Source: Bacteroidaceae bacterium (GTDB taxonomy: Bacteria > Bacteroidota > Bacteroidia > Bacteroidales > Bacteroidaceae). From it: a stretch of 64,000 nucleotides of DNA. The stretch's first letter is position 1. Each line of letters opens with the position of its first letter. A program made the translations under genes and the position numbers. Location of the stretch: contig JAFQBB010000020.1 of NCBI GenBank assembly GCA_017416805.1, positions 186,001-250,000 on the forward strand, written 5' to 3'. Shown here one piece after another: positions 26,626 through 34,323 of the stretch. The notes beneath the pieces were generated by a model, which made no database searches, had not been told where the DNA came from, and saw nothing but the letters and a program-made list of their open reading frames with translations.

Positions 26626-27372
26626 TTATCCATTCCATATATCCCATGCAGCCATGGCTTGTAGGAGTAACATCTCAAGACCATTCTTCACCGTTGCGCC
26701 TTGTGCCGCTCCTTTACGCATAAATAGGGTGGTGTCAGGATTGTAAAGAAGATCGTATAACAGATGTTGCGAGTTCAGGCACTCATACGGGATGTCAGGA
26801 CATTTGTTTGTATTAGGATACATGCCCAACGGAGTGGTATTGACAATAACGGTGTACTCCTCCATGATTTGCGGGGTCAATTGCTTGTAGCAGATGGCCA
26901 CTTCTGTTTCTGTGCGTGAAACCAATTGATGCTCCAACCCCAGCATTTCCAATCCGTGACACACGGCTTTCGAGGCGCCTCCTGTGCCTAACACCAGTGC
27001 TTTTGTATGGTGTGGTTTCAACAGGCCTTCTAAAGATTGGGTAAATCCTAATACATCTGTGTTGTGACCGATGAGCTTGTAATCTTTGCCATCCTTTGAG
27101 CGGACAATCTTGATGACATTTACGGCTTTGATGGCCATGGCGTTGGGAGTCAGTTCGTCCAGATAATCCAGCACCTTTTCTTTGTAGGGGATGGTTACAT
27201 TTAATCCGCGCAACTCAGGATTCTCCTCCACCACGTCAGGCAGATCGTGGATGGTCGGTATCTCAAAGTTGATGTACTCAGCGTCAATACCTTCGTTTTT
27301 GAATCGGTCGTTGAAAAAACCTTTGGAGAAAGAGTGTCCCAAAGGATACCCGATAAGTCCGTATTTGTCCAT
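26626..27372 (-). CDS. aroE: shikimate dehydrogenase (AroE)
   Basis: AroE reduces 3-dehydroshikimate with NADPH in the aromatic amino acid pathway. The 248-residue chain has the substrate-binding YGLIGYPLGHSFSK, NVTIPYKEKVLDYLD with the catalytic Lys, NTDVLGF with the catalytic Asp, and the nucleotide loop VLGTGGASKAV. NTTPLGMYPN and KNGLEMLLLQA complete the set. It is slightly short compared with the about 270 residues of E. coli but complete. Upstream of its ATG are 7-bp arrays that continue to the purC stop. Confidence 0.94.
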   Translation of the reverse strand: MDKYGLIGYPLGHSFSKGFFNDRFKNEGIDAEYINFEIPTIHDLPDVVEENPELRGLNVTIPYKEKVLDYLDELTPNAMAIKAVNVIKIVRSKDGKDYKLIGHNTDVLGFTQSLEGLLKPHHTKALVLGTGGASKAVCHGLEMLGLEHQLVSRTETEVAICYKQLTPQIMEEYTVIVNTTPLGMYPNTNKCPDIPYECLNSQHLLYDLLYNPDTTLFMRKGAAQGATVKNGLEMLLLQAMAAWDIWNG

Positions 27373-27380
27373 GTTTTTTT

Positions 27381-27463
27381 TAGTTATTAGTTACGAGCTA
27401 CGAGCTACAAGTAACTGTGTGTATTAAACCTGCCACTCATAGCTCGTAGCTTGTAGCTCATCA
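27381..27463. repeat. two facing 7-bp-unit arrays between purC and aroE
   Basis: Array 1 (27381-27416) has GTTACGA/GCTACGA units. Array 2 (about 27432-27463) has AGCTCGT/AGCTTGT units, roughly the reverse complement of array 1, and ends on the purC stop codon (27461-27463). Confidence 0.8.
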
Positions 27464-28402
27464 CTTACTCAAATATTCCGTCACATTCTTCTCGATGCGG
27501 GCGGCGATGTCATCAGTTGCTTCCTTTACGAATTTCTCGCCAGTGATGTGCTCGTAAAGTTCAATGTAGCGTTCGCTGATGCTGTTCACGATTTCGTCAG
27601 TCATTTCAGGCACTTGCTGACCTTCCTTGCCTTGGAAACCGTTGTCCATCAACCATTCGCGCACGAACTCTTTAGAGAGTTGCTTCTGGGGTTCGCCCTT
27701 TTCGAAGCGCTCCTCGTAGCCTTCGCTATAGAAGTAGCGACTTGAGTCGGGAGTGTGGATTTCGTCCATCAGATAGATTTTGCCATCGTGTTTGCCGAAC
27801 TCATACTTGGTGTCCACCAGGATGAGGCCACGCTCGGCGGCAATCTCCGTACCACGCTTGAAGAGGGCCAGTGTATATTGCTCCAACAGAGCGTATTCTT
27901 CGGGAGTGGCAAGTCCTTGGGCGAGGATTTCTTCCTTGCTGATGTCTGCATCGTGTTCACCAATCTCGGCCTTAGTTGTCGGAGTGATGATAGGTTCGGG
28001 GAAACGCTCATTTTCGCGCATACCCTCGGGTAACTTCACACCGCAAATTTCGCGTACGCCGCTCTTGTAGGCACGCCAAGCCGAGCCGCACAGGTATCCG
28101 CGTACGATCATCTCTACGGGGAAACCTTCGCACATTACGCCCACGGTCACCATGGGGTCAGGAGTCGCCAGCTTCCAGTTGGGGCAGATGTCAGTGGTGG
28201 CATCCAAGAATTTGGCCGCTATCTGGTTCAGCATCTGTCCTTTGAAAGGGATTCCTTTGGGTAATACTACGTCAAAGGCCGAGATGCGGTCAGTAGCTAC
28301 CATCACCAGTTTGTCGCCCATGTTATACACGTCACGTACTTTTCCGTGATACACTCCCACTTGTCCGGGGAAGTTGTACTCTGTTGCTGTTAATGCTTTC
28401 AT
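27461..28402 (-). CDS. purC: phosphoribosylaminoimidazole-succinocarboxamide synthase (PurC)
   Basis: PurC joins CAIR and aspartate to make SAICAR in purine synthesis. The 313-residue protein is the long Bacteroidetes form. Blocks include [84 protein letters not shown] and the [10 protein letters not shown] tail. Each is a family landmark. It stands upstream of aroE in the same orientation but separated by repeat arrays, so co-transcription is uncertain. Confidence 0.95.
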   Translation of the reverse strand: MKALTATEYNFPGQVGVYHGKVRDVYNMGDKLVMVATDRISAFDVVLPKGIPFKGQMLNQIAAKFLDATTDICPNWKLATPDPMVTVGVMCEGFPVEMIVRGYLCGSAWRAYKSGVREICGVKLPEGMRENERFPEPIITPTTKAEIGEHDADISKEEILAQGLATPEEYALLEQYTLALFKRGTEIAAERGLILVDTKYEFGKHDGKIYLMDEIHTPDSSRYFYSEGYEERFEKGEPQKQLSKEFVREWLMDNGFQGKEGQQVPEMTDEIVNSISERYIELYEHITGEKFVKEATDDIAARIEKNVTEYLSK

Positions 28403-28440
28403 ATCTTTATTGTTATGTGGTTGAATTCCTTATTTTAATT

Positions 28441-28516
28441 AAAACACAGAGACACGGAGACATAGAGTTTTCTTTTTCTCGTTATTTCCCCTCCGTGTCT
28501 CTGTGTCTCTGTGTTC
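28441..28516. repeat. 8-bp-unit foldback overlapping the 3' end of phoH
   Basis: Left arm 28441-28467 is ACACAGAG ACACGGAG ACATAGAG. Right arm 28489-28516 carries the reverse complements of such units. The phoH stop (28482-28484) lies in the loop, and the right arm encodes the last residues (RTQRHRDTEGK) of PhoH. Confidence 0.85.
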
Positions 28517-29477
28517 TTTCCTCTTTATTGAGTTCCTTCTGCTCCTTATCGAAACGTTCATATGCCTCCACAATTTTCGTCACCAGTTTGTGGCGAACGA
28601 TGTCCTTCTTGTTCAGCTCTACGAAACTGATGCCTTTCACCCCTTTCAGGATTTTCAGGGCTTGTACGAGGCCCGATGTCTGAGAGTGTGGGAGGTCAAT
28701 CTGCGTCATGTCGCCCGTCACAATCATTTTTGTGTTCATACCCATGCGGGTGAGGAACATCTTGATTTGTGCCGACGTAGTGTTTTGCGCCTCATCGAGG
28801 ATGACTACGGCATCGTTCAGCGTTCGTCCGCGCATAAAGGCCAATGGGGCTATCTGTATGACGTTCAGCTCCATGTATTCCTTCAACTTGGCCGCCGGTA
28901 TCATGTCTTGCAGGGCATCGTAGAGGGGTTGCAGATAGGGGTCAATCTTCTCCTTCATGTCGCCTGGCAGGAAACCTAACTTTTCGCCTGCTTCCACGGC
29001 CGGGCGTGAGAGGATGATTTTCTTTATTTCCTTGTTCTTCAGTGCCCGCACCGCTAAAGCGATGGCCGTGTAGGTCTTTCCCGAGCCGGCAGGGCCGATG
29101 GCGAACACCATATCGTTCTTCTCGTACTCCTTCACCAACTTCAGTTGGTTGTCGCTTCGCGGAGTGATGGCCTTGCCGGTGACGCTATAGACGATGACGT
29201 CGCCCGTCTTCTCCACCTGCGGTTTGTTGCCCTTGATGATGTCGAGGATGACCTCCTCCTTCAGCGAGTTGTATTTGGCGCAATGCTTTTCCAAAGCCAT
29301 GATGTGTTCTTCGAAGGCACACATCTGCTCTTCGTCACCCATAACCTTGATGACGTTGTCTCTGGCCACAATACGGAGTTTGGGGTACAGTGCCTTTATC
29401 ATTTGCATATTGGCATTGTTTACCCCATAGAAAACCACCGGGTCAACATCCTCCAGTACGATATGTTTTTCTATCAT
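28482..29477 (-). CDS. PhoH family ATPase
   Basis: The 331-residue protein has a KH-like N-terminal part and a P-loop NTPase domain: FAIGPAGSGKTYTAIALA (Walker A), SRPAVEAGEKLGFLPGD, RGRTLNDAVVILDEAQNT (Walker B), MIVTGDMTQIDLP and KDIVRHKLVTKIVEAYE. This is the PhoH/YbeZ type, linked to RNA metabolism together with the RNase YbeY. The C-terminus after NKEE is translated from an 8-bp repeat and is unlikely to be functional. A promoter lies at 29504-29534. Confidence 0.93.
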   Translation of the reverse strand: MIEKHIVLEDVDPVVFYGVNNANMQMIKALYPKLRIVARDNVIKVMGDEEQMCAFEEHIMALEKHCAKYNSLKEEVILDIIKGNKPQVEKTGDVIVYSVTGKAITPRSDNQLKLVKEYEKNDMVFAIGPAGSGKTYTAIALAVRALKNKEIKKIILSRPAVEAGEKLGFLPGDMKEKIDPYLQPLYDALQDMIPAAKLKEYMELNVIQIAPLAFMRGRTLNDAVVILDEAQNTTSAQIKMFLTRMGMNTKMIVTGDMTQIDLPHSQTSGLVQALKILKGVKGISFVELNKKDIVRHKLVTKIVEAYERFDKEQKELNKEERTQRHRDTEGK

Positions 29478-29503
29478 GCTTCTGTTTTTCGCGAATTAAG
29501 TAG

Positions 29504-29534
29504 CAAAAATAGTGCAAATTGTCCTCTTGGCAAA
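29504..29534 (-). promoter_or_regulatory. promoter of phoH
   Basis: On the minus strand, -7 TATTTTTG (CAAAAATA 29504-29511) and -33 TTTG (CAAA 29531-29534) are 19 bp apart. Confidence 0.6.
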
Positions 29535-29585
29535 AGGAAATGTTGCTTTTTTCGTAAAAAAGGTATGTTTTTTCTCTTTTGCCTG

Positions 29586-29637
29586 AAAAATATTTCTCCC
29601 CTACCTGGAAAAAATATTTCTCAGGTAGGGGAGAAAA
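29586..29637 (-). terminator. hairpin between the PLDc_N gene and phoH
   Basis: TTTCTCCCCTACCT and AGGTAGGGGAGAAA pair across a loop of about 16 nt. On the minus strand the stem is followed by ATATTTTTC. It fits a terminator for the upstream PLDc_N gene. Confidence 0.6.
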
Positions 29638-29685
29638 TAGATGTCATTAAGCCTTAACCTTGGGATAATGTAGCTTTTCTTATAT

Positions 29686-30054
29686 CTATATTGTATTCCA
29701 AACCTTCACAAGCAGGAGAAGGGTTACGTAAACCGCTATGATGATAAGGACAATATTGTTGTTTGTCAAGAAACTTGATTTCTTCGGCTCCTCTTTTTCA
29801 TCTCTTTTTCCTTCTACGCTCTCTTCAAACTTCTTTTCATAGCGCTCGCGATAGGTGGTGCGGGGGTCTTGGTGAGCACCCAGTGCTTTGGCAAAATAAT
29901 AGGCACACACACCTAAAAAGTTGAAAGCCAGAATGACAATCAACCACAGAAGTTGGTGAGTTCGCTCCATTGGGTGGGTGAATATGTCCTTTATTGCAAA
30001 TGCCATCATCAATAATACGGCAAGAGGGAGTAAGAGAATAATCAGTTCTATCAT
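29686..30054 (-). CDS. PLDc_N-domain small membrane protein
   Basis: This 122-residue protein has two N-terminal helices (about 1-20 and 36-55) with the phospholipase-D N-terminal signature HQLLWLIVILAFNFLGVCAYYF. A charged middle follows (YRERYEKKFEESVEGKRDEKEEP), then a C-terminal helix (NIVLIIIAVYVTLLLLVKVW). It has no catalytic HKD motif, so it is not a phospholipase. Function unknown. A -7 TATCTTTG (CAAAGATA 30091-30098) precedes it. Confidence 0.8.
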   Translation of the reverse strand: MIELIILLLPLAVLLMMAFAIKDIFTHPMERTHQLLWLIVILAFNFLGVCAYYFAKALGAHQDPRTTYRERYEKKFEESVEGKRDEKEEPKKSSFLTNNNIVLIIIAVYVTLLLLVKVWNTI

Positions 30055-30177
30055 TCGATCTGTTTGATTTAATGGTTTGTATTTTTTTTACAAAGATAAA
30101 GAATCTCTACATACCAGTATTACGTATCAATAATAGTTGCGCACTTTTTGTAAAAGATTAACACACGGGTCGTTCTT

Positions 30178-30816
30178 TTACTCGCAATACCCTACGGTTT
30201 GTCCGAGTACTACAATCATGGAGTCCTTCAGTTTCAGTGTCTCCACCACCTTCTGCTGATTCCATCCGCCACGTGCCCGGCTTCCAATGCCTGCACTGGC
30301 GCAATAGAGATAGACGTTTTGTGACACATAACCTACGTTGACGTACGACACCGTGTTAGCATCGCCCGGTTTGTGGCCTGGGCCTGTCTTGTCCGTGTCG
30401 GCTATGAAGAGCAGGTTCAAGTAAGCCTTCTGTGCATCAGCACGTCCGGTGATGGCGCGATGGTCACCTTCGGCCACCAACTCTAAAGTGTGGTTCTTGT
30501 AGTTGTAATAGTAAGCACCGTGTTTGAAGAAGGCATACAATTCAATCTCTTGTCTGTTCGACCCTGTAGGAGCTGTGCGCTTGCCATCGGGACGGTTGAT
30601 GCCCAAGGCTGCCCACATCAGGTTGGAGATGTCTTGCAGGGAAATTTCCTTCTCGGTAAATCCCTTAGATGACTGACGGTTCTTCAATGCTTCCATGAGT
30701 TTCATTCCTTCGTTGAATGTTGGAGTGTTCAATTTGATTACCTTCGGGGCTTCCTGTCCCATTACGCAAGTCAATGTGATTAGCATGAAAGCTAATGTAG
30801 AAATAAGTTTTTTCAT
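30178..30816 (-). CDS. exported SagB-type nitroreductase family protein
   Basis: A signal peptide (ending CVMGQ) leads into a 190-residue FMN-nitroreductase fold: LMEALKNRQSSKGFTEKEIS, LQDISNLMWAALGINRPDGKRTAPTGSNRQEIELYAF, and VNVGYVSQNVYLYCASAGIGSRARGG near the end. This matches the SagB/ThcOx-like branch common in Bacteroides. The export signal suggests a periplasmic flavoenzyme; the substrate is unknown. No peptide-modification genes lie nearby. Confidence 0.85.
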   Translation of the reverse strand: MKKLISTLAFMLITLTCVMGQEAPKVIKLNTPTFNEGMKLMEALKNRQSSKGFTEKEISLQDISNLMWAALGINRPDGKRTAPTGSNRQEIELYAFFKHGAYYYNYKNHTLELVAEGDHRAITGRADAQKAYLNLLFIADTDKTGPGHKPGDANTVSYVNVGYVSQNVYLYCASAGIGSRARGGWNQQKVVETLKLKDSMIVVLGQTVGYCE

Positions 30817-30871
30817 ACGATGTTTTTTATTAAAGTGAATAAATTGAAATAAAGGTCAATGTTTCGTTCTC

Positions 30872-30897
30872 TCCCCCTTGGGGGAGTTGGAAAGGGC
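30872..30897. repeat. C-rich/G-rich palindromic word at a stop codon
   Basis: CTCCCCCTTGGGGGAG lies just beside the phosphodiesterase stop (30899-30901). Related words occur at 7475-7503 and 7738-7772. Confidence 0.6.
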
Positions 30898-30898
30898 T

Positions 30899-31390
30899 TC
30901 AATCGCTCAACTCTATCACCTCCATGTCTTCAAACTTGGCACCGTTGACGGTAAAGCGGACGAGGGTGCGTACTTTATGAAAGCCGTAATTGCCGGCCGC
31001 GCCGGGATTGATGTGGAGCATGTCGAGGGTCTTGTCGTATTTCACCTTCAGTATGTGTGAATGCCCACTGATGAAAAGCTTGGGTGGGCGCACCATCAGG
31101 CTTCCTACAATTGAAGGGTCGTATTTCCCCGGATAACCGCCAATATGTTTCATCACCACCTCTGCCTTTTCTACAGTGAAGCGTAATGTCTGCGGATAAA
31201 GGCGACGGATTTCTTGTCCGTCGATGTTGCCATACACCGCCCGTAGGGGACGGAAGGCGGCTAACCGCTCGGCCACCTCCAGTGAACCGATATCGCCTGC
31301 ATGCCATATCTCATCGCAACTTTCGAAGTATTTCAGGTATTTTTCATCCCAAAAAGCATGTGTATCCGATAATAATCCAATTCTTTTCAT
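30899..31390 (-). CDS. YfcE/MJ0936-type metallophosphoesterase
   Basis: From ATG 31388-31390 (MKRIGLLSDTHAF) the 163-residue protein has the calcineurin-like metal sites: SDTH, HAGDIGS, YGNIDGQE and SGHSHI, then LHINPGAAG. Family members are cytoplasmic phosphodiesterases with broad activity on small substrates. A -7 box TACATTTG (CAAATGTA 31412-31419) lies just upstream. It partly overlaps the spacer of a divergent promoter toward ppk. Confidence 0.9.
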   Translation of the reverse strand: MKRIGLLSDTHAFWDEKYLKYFESCDEIWHAGDIGSLEVAERLAAFRPLRAVYGNIDGQEIRRLYPQTLRFTVEKAEVVMKHIGGYPGKYDPSIVGSLMVRPPKLFISGHSHILKVKYDKTLDMLHINPGAAGNYGFHKVRTLVRFTVNGAKFEDMEVIELSD

Positions 31391-31397
31391 CTTTTTC

Positions 31398-31428
31398 TTG
31401 GGTTTGTGGTGCAAATGTACTACTTTTG
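31398..31428 (+). promoter_or_regulatory. ppk promoter, interleaved with the divergent phosphodiesterase promoter
   Basis: A plus-strand TACTTTTG (31421-31428) with TTG at 31398-31400 abuts the minus-strand box at 31412-31419. RNA polymerase binding on the two strands may be mutually exclusive. Confidence 0.5.
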
Positions 31429-31460
31429 ACGAGAAAAAGAAAAGTTCGCAAAAAATATTT

Positions 31461-31497
31461 TGAGAACATAGAGGCACGGAGACACAGAGTCTCTGCG
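31461..31497. repeat. 8-bp-unit repeat upstream of ppk
   Basis: This contains ACATAGAG, GCACGGAG and ACACAGAG, the same unit family as at 28441-28516 and, inverted, at about 3290-3313. Confidence 0.7.
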
Positions 31498-31516
31498 TGC
31501 TAATAAATATTAAGCC

Positions 31517-33583
31517 ATGAAAGATAAGAAGAATACGGCCCCTGTTTTCCGTTATTTCAACAGAGATATGAGTTGGCTCTCGTTCAACTACCGTGTGTTG
31601 TTGGAAGCCGCCGATGAGCAGTTGCCCCTCTATGAGCGTATCAATTTCATTGCTATCTATACCTCTAACCTCGAGGAATTCTACAAAGTGCGTGTAGCCG
31701 AGCATCGCGCCGTGGCTTGCGGGTTGAAGGTGACCGAAGAAACCGACCGTAATGAAGCAATAGCCTTGCTCGAACAGATTACTGCCGAGACGAGCCGCCA
31801 GTTAGCCGAACGTACACGTATCTTTGAGCAAATGATTGTACCTACTTTGCGGCTCAACCGTATTATCTTCTATCAAGACCCGTCGGAGGTGGAAGATGCC
31901 CATCGCTTTTATTTGCAACACTATTTTACGGATGAAATATTTCCCTATCTGCAACCTGTGCCTATTCGTCGGGGAGTAGTCAGCACCTTTTTGCGTGACA
32001 ATCGTCTGTATATGGCTATGCGTTTGCGCCGTAGAGGAAAATTCGAATACTTCCTCTTGAAACTTCCTTATAGTAAAGTGCCCCGCTTTATCGAACTTCC
32101 CCGTTTGGGAGAGTGCGACTACATTATATATATGGAGGATATCATCCAGATGTACGCCGTACAGATGTTTCCCGGCTATGAGTGGGATAGCTGTTATTGC
32201 TTCAAGATTTCGCGCGATGCTGATATCTTGGTGGACAATATAGCAACCAATGAATTGCTACAACAACTGAAAACCAAAGTGAAACGGCGTAAGAATGGAG
32301 CTATCAGCCGTTTTCTCTACGACCGGCAGATGCCCGATGACTTTTTGGCTTACCTGACACATGCTTTTGGCATTACTCAAGACGAACTGGTGGTAGGCGA
32401 CCGCCATCTGAATCTTGAAGATTTGCGTCATCTGCCTTGCCCTAACCCCATGCTGAAGCAGGAAGAAGAGCGCCCGACAACCATGCCTCACAAGGCACTT
32501 GAAGAAATGAAGGGGTCAGTCTATCGCTATGTGGCAAAGCGTGATCTGATGCTTTTCTATCCTTATCATTCCTTCAACAATTTCATAAACTTCCTTTACG
32601 AAGCGGTGCACGATCCCCTATGTACCGACATCATGATAACCCAATACCGTGTGGCCGAAAATTCGGCCGTCATCAGTTCGCTGATTGCCGCAGCACAAAA
32701 TGGTAAGCGGGTGACGGTTTTCGTAGAGCTGAAAGCGCGCTTTGATGAAGAAAACAACCTTGAAACGGCCGAACTGATGCGTGCGGCAGGTATCAATATT
32801 ATATTCAGTATCAAGGGACTTAAAGTTCATGCAAAGGTGGCACTTGTCCTTCGGCGCAATCGGCAAGGTGGCCTGATTCGGAGCTATGCTTACGTCAGCA
32901 CGGGCAATTTCAACGAAAAGACTGCCCGCCAATATGCCGATATAGGCCTCTTTACCAGTAATCGGACCATCGTGGCTGACCTTCAGAAACTTTTTGCCTA
33001 TTTGCGTAAGGAAGCGGACGATGCCACGTTCAAACACCTGTTGGTGGCCAAATTCAATTTGGTGCCCCGATTAAAACAACTGATTGAGAATGAAAAGCGT
33101 CTGGCACGCAAGGGCAAGGGAGGGCACATCATCCTTAAGATGAATGCCCTTCAAGATCCCGTTATGATAGACGAACTCTATAAAGCAAGTATGGAAGGGG
33201 TACAGATAGACCTTATTGTGCGTGGCATCTGTTGTCTTATCCCTGGCGAAGAGTTCAGTCGCAATATCCGTGTGACCCGTATAGTGGATAGTTTCCTCGA
33301 ACATGCTCGTGTCTGGTGCTTTGCGGGTGATGGAAATCCGAAACTTTTCTTGGGCTCACCGGATTGGATGCGTCGCAATCTGTATCGCCGTATCGAGGTG
33401 GTAGCGCCTGTCCTTGACCCTTCATTAAAACGTCAGCTTACCGACATGCTCCACATCCAACTTACCGATAATAGAAAAGCTTGTCGTGTGGACAATCGTT
33501 TGCGGAATGTCTTCAAAATGCCATCAGATGAAGGTAATATCCGTTCGCAATACGCCTTTTATGACTATCTTTGCGGATTGTGA
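31517..33583 (+). CDS. ppk1: polyphosphate kinase 1 (Ppk)
   Basis: Ppk1 polymerises the gamma-phosphate of ATP into polyphosphate. The 688-residue protein shows the four-domain layout: N-domain RDMSWLSFNYRVLLEA, head domain FYKVRVAEHRAV, and two PLD-like catalytic domains. The autophosphorylated histidine is in GLKVHAKVALVLRR and the second catalytic histidine in FLEHARVWCFAGDG. YVSTGNFNEKTARQYADIGLFT and LIVRGICCLIPG are also typical. It is monocistronic, with a structured RNA region downstream. Confidence 0.95.
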   Translation: MKDKKNTAPVFRYFNRDMSWLSFNYRVLLEAADEQLPLYERINFIAIYTSNLEEFYKVRVAEHRAVACGLKVTEETDRNEAIALLEQITAETSRQLAERTRIFEQMIVPTLRLNRIIFYQDPSEVEDAHRFYLQHYFTDEIFPYLQPVPIRRGVVSTFLRDNRLYMAMRLRRRGKFEYFLLKLPYSKVPRFIELPRLGECDYIIYMEDIIQMYAVQMFPGYEWDSCYCFKISRDADILVDNIATNELLQQLKTKVKRRKNGAISRFLYDRQMPDDFLAYLTHAFGITQDELVVGDRHLNLEDLRHLPCPNPMLKQEEERPTTMPHKALEEMKGSVYRYVAKRDLMLFYPYHSFNNFINFLYEAVHDPLCTDIMITQYRVAENSAVISSLIAAAQNGKRVTVFVELKARFDEENNLETAELMRAAGINIIFSIKGLKVHAKVALVLRRNRQGGLIRSYAYVSTGNFNEKTARQYADIGLFTSNRTIVADLQKLFAYLRKEADDATFKHLLVAKFNLVPRLKQLIENEKRLARKGKGGHIILKMNALQDPVMIDELYKASMEGVQIDLIVRGICCLIPGEEFSRNIRVTRIVDSFLEHARVWCFAGDGNPKLFLGSPDWMRRNLYRRIEVVAPVLDPSLKRQLTDMLHIQLTDNRKACRVDNRLRNVFKMPSDEGNIRSQYAFYDYLCGL

Positions 33584-33816
33584 TATGCTTTATTGACTGC
33601 TGATAAATAGATAATTGAATATTGTACTTCATACACAAAGAAATCTTGCTCTTATTGTGTCTGTTACACTAAGTGATTGGAGGTGTTATCCTTCTTATTG
33701 TGTATTGTATGATAACATGAGCTGTAAAGCTCTGATAAAAGGCGATTGCAACATTTTGTGTATATGATTTTCTGAAAATAATCATCAAAATATTTATATT
33801 GAATAATCAATTCTTG

Positions 33817-33970
33817 TACCTTTGCATTGTCAGAGTTCGGTTATGAGGTCTTTCAAAAGCCGAAGAAACGGACGAAGACTACTTAGGTTATATGTTTTGA
33901 AGATTCTGTTTTTAAAGTTTTGATGGTAAGGCTACGGCTCGTTTCTTCGGAAATGAGCTGTAGTTTTTTT
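33817..33970 (+). ncRNA. candidate structured RNA with terminator and alternative pairing
   Basis: A TACCTTTG box (33817-33824) is followed by a strong terminator: CTACGGCTCGTTTC (33932-33945), loop TTCG, GAAATGAGCTGTAG (33950-33963), then seven T. Upstream CCGAAGAAACG (33861-33871) is exactly complementary to CGTTTCTTCGG (33940-33950), which overlaps the left arm and loop of the terminator, so an antiterminator is possible. No ORF fits. It lies between ppk and the cobalamin riboswitch, whose own promoter is at 34036. Confidence 0.5.
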
Positions 33971-34010
33971 AGCCATGAGAACAGGGAAACGGAAAAAAGG
34001 ACAAAAAATC

Positions 34011-34043
34011 TTTGGTTGTATTATTTGTAAGTACTATCTTTGC
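34011..34043 (+). promoter_or_regulatory. promoter of the btu operon
   Basis: -33 TTTG (34011-34014) and -7 TATCTTTG (34036-34043) are 21 bp apart. The start site would be about 34050, giving a leader of about 275 nt. Confidence 0.7.
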
Positions 34044-34049
34044 ACCGTT

Positions 34050-34300
34050 TTGTTCCGACAAGCCTTTGCGGCCGTGTAGGATGAAAAGGGAATCGGGTGA
34101 AAGTCCCGAACAGTCCCGCTGCTGTAAGCTCCAATTCTTTCAGGACGTTTGCTTAAGCATGAAAGCCACTGTTCCTTTATATATAATAAGGTATGGGAAG
34201 GCCAAGCAAGCGACGGAGTAAGTCAGAAGACCTGCAAAACAGAGTCAAAAATCCCTGTGCTTCGAGGAAAGGTGCAGAGAATGTAAAAGTTTTACAAGCG
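34050..34300 (+). promoter_or_regulatory. cobalamin (adenosylcobalamin-class) riboswitch
   Basis: The leader has the conserved core GGGAATCGGGTGAAAGTCCC, then GAACAGTCCCGCTGCTGTAA, a variable stem, GGAAGGCCAAGC, and the B12 box AGTCAGAAGACCTGC (34221-34235). These elements are in the canonical order. It precedes a TonB-dependent receptor, so vitamin B12 presumably represses uptake. There is no clear terminator before the ATG, suggesting translational control. Confidence 0.95.
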
Positions 34301-34323
34301 AAGAATACTTTGTAGGCAATGCT

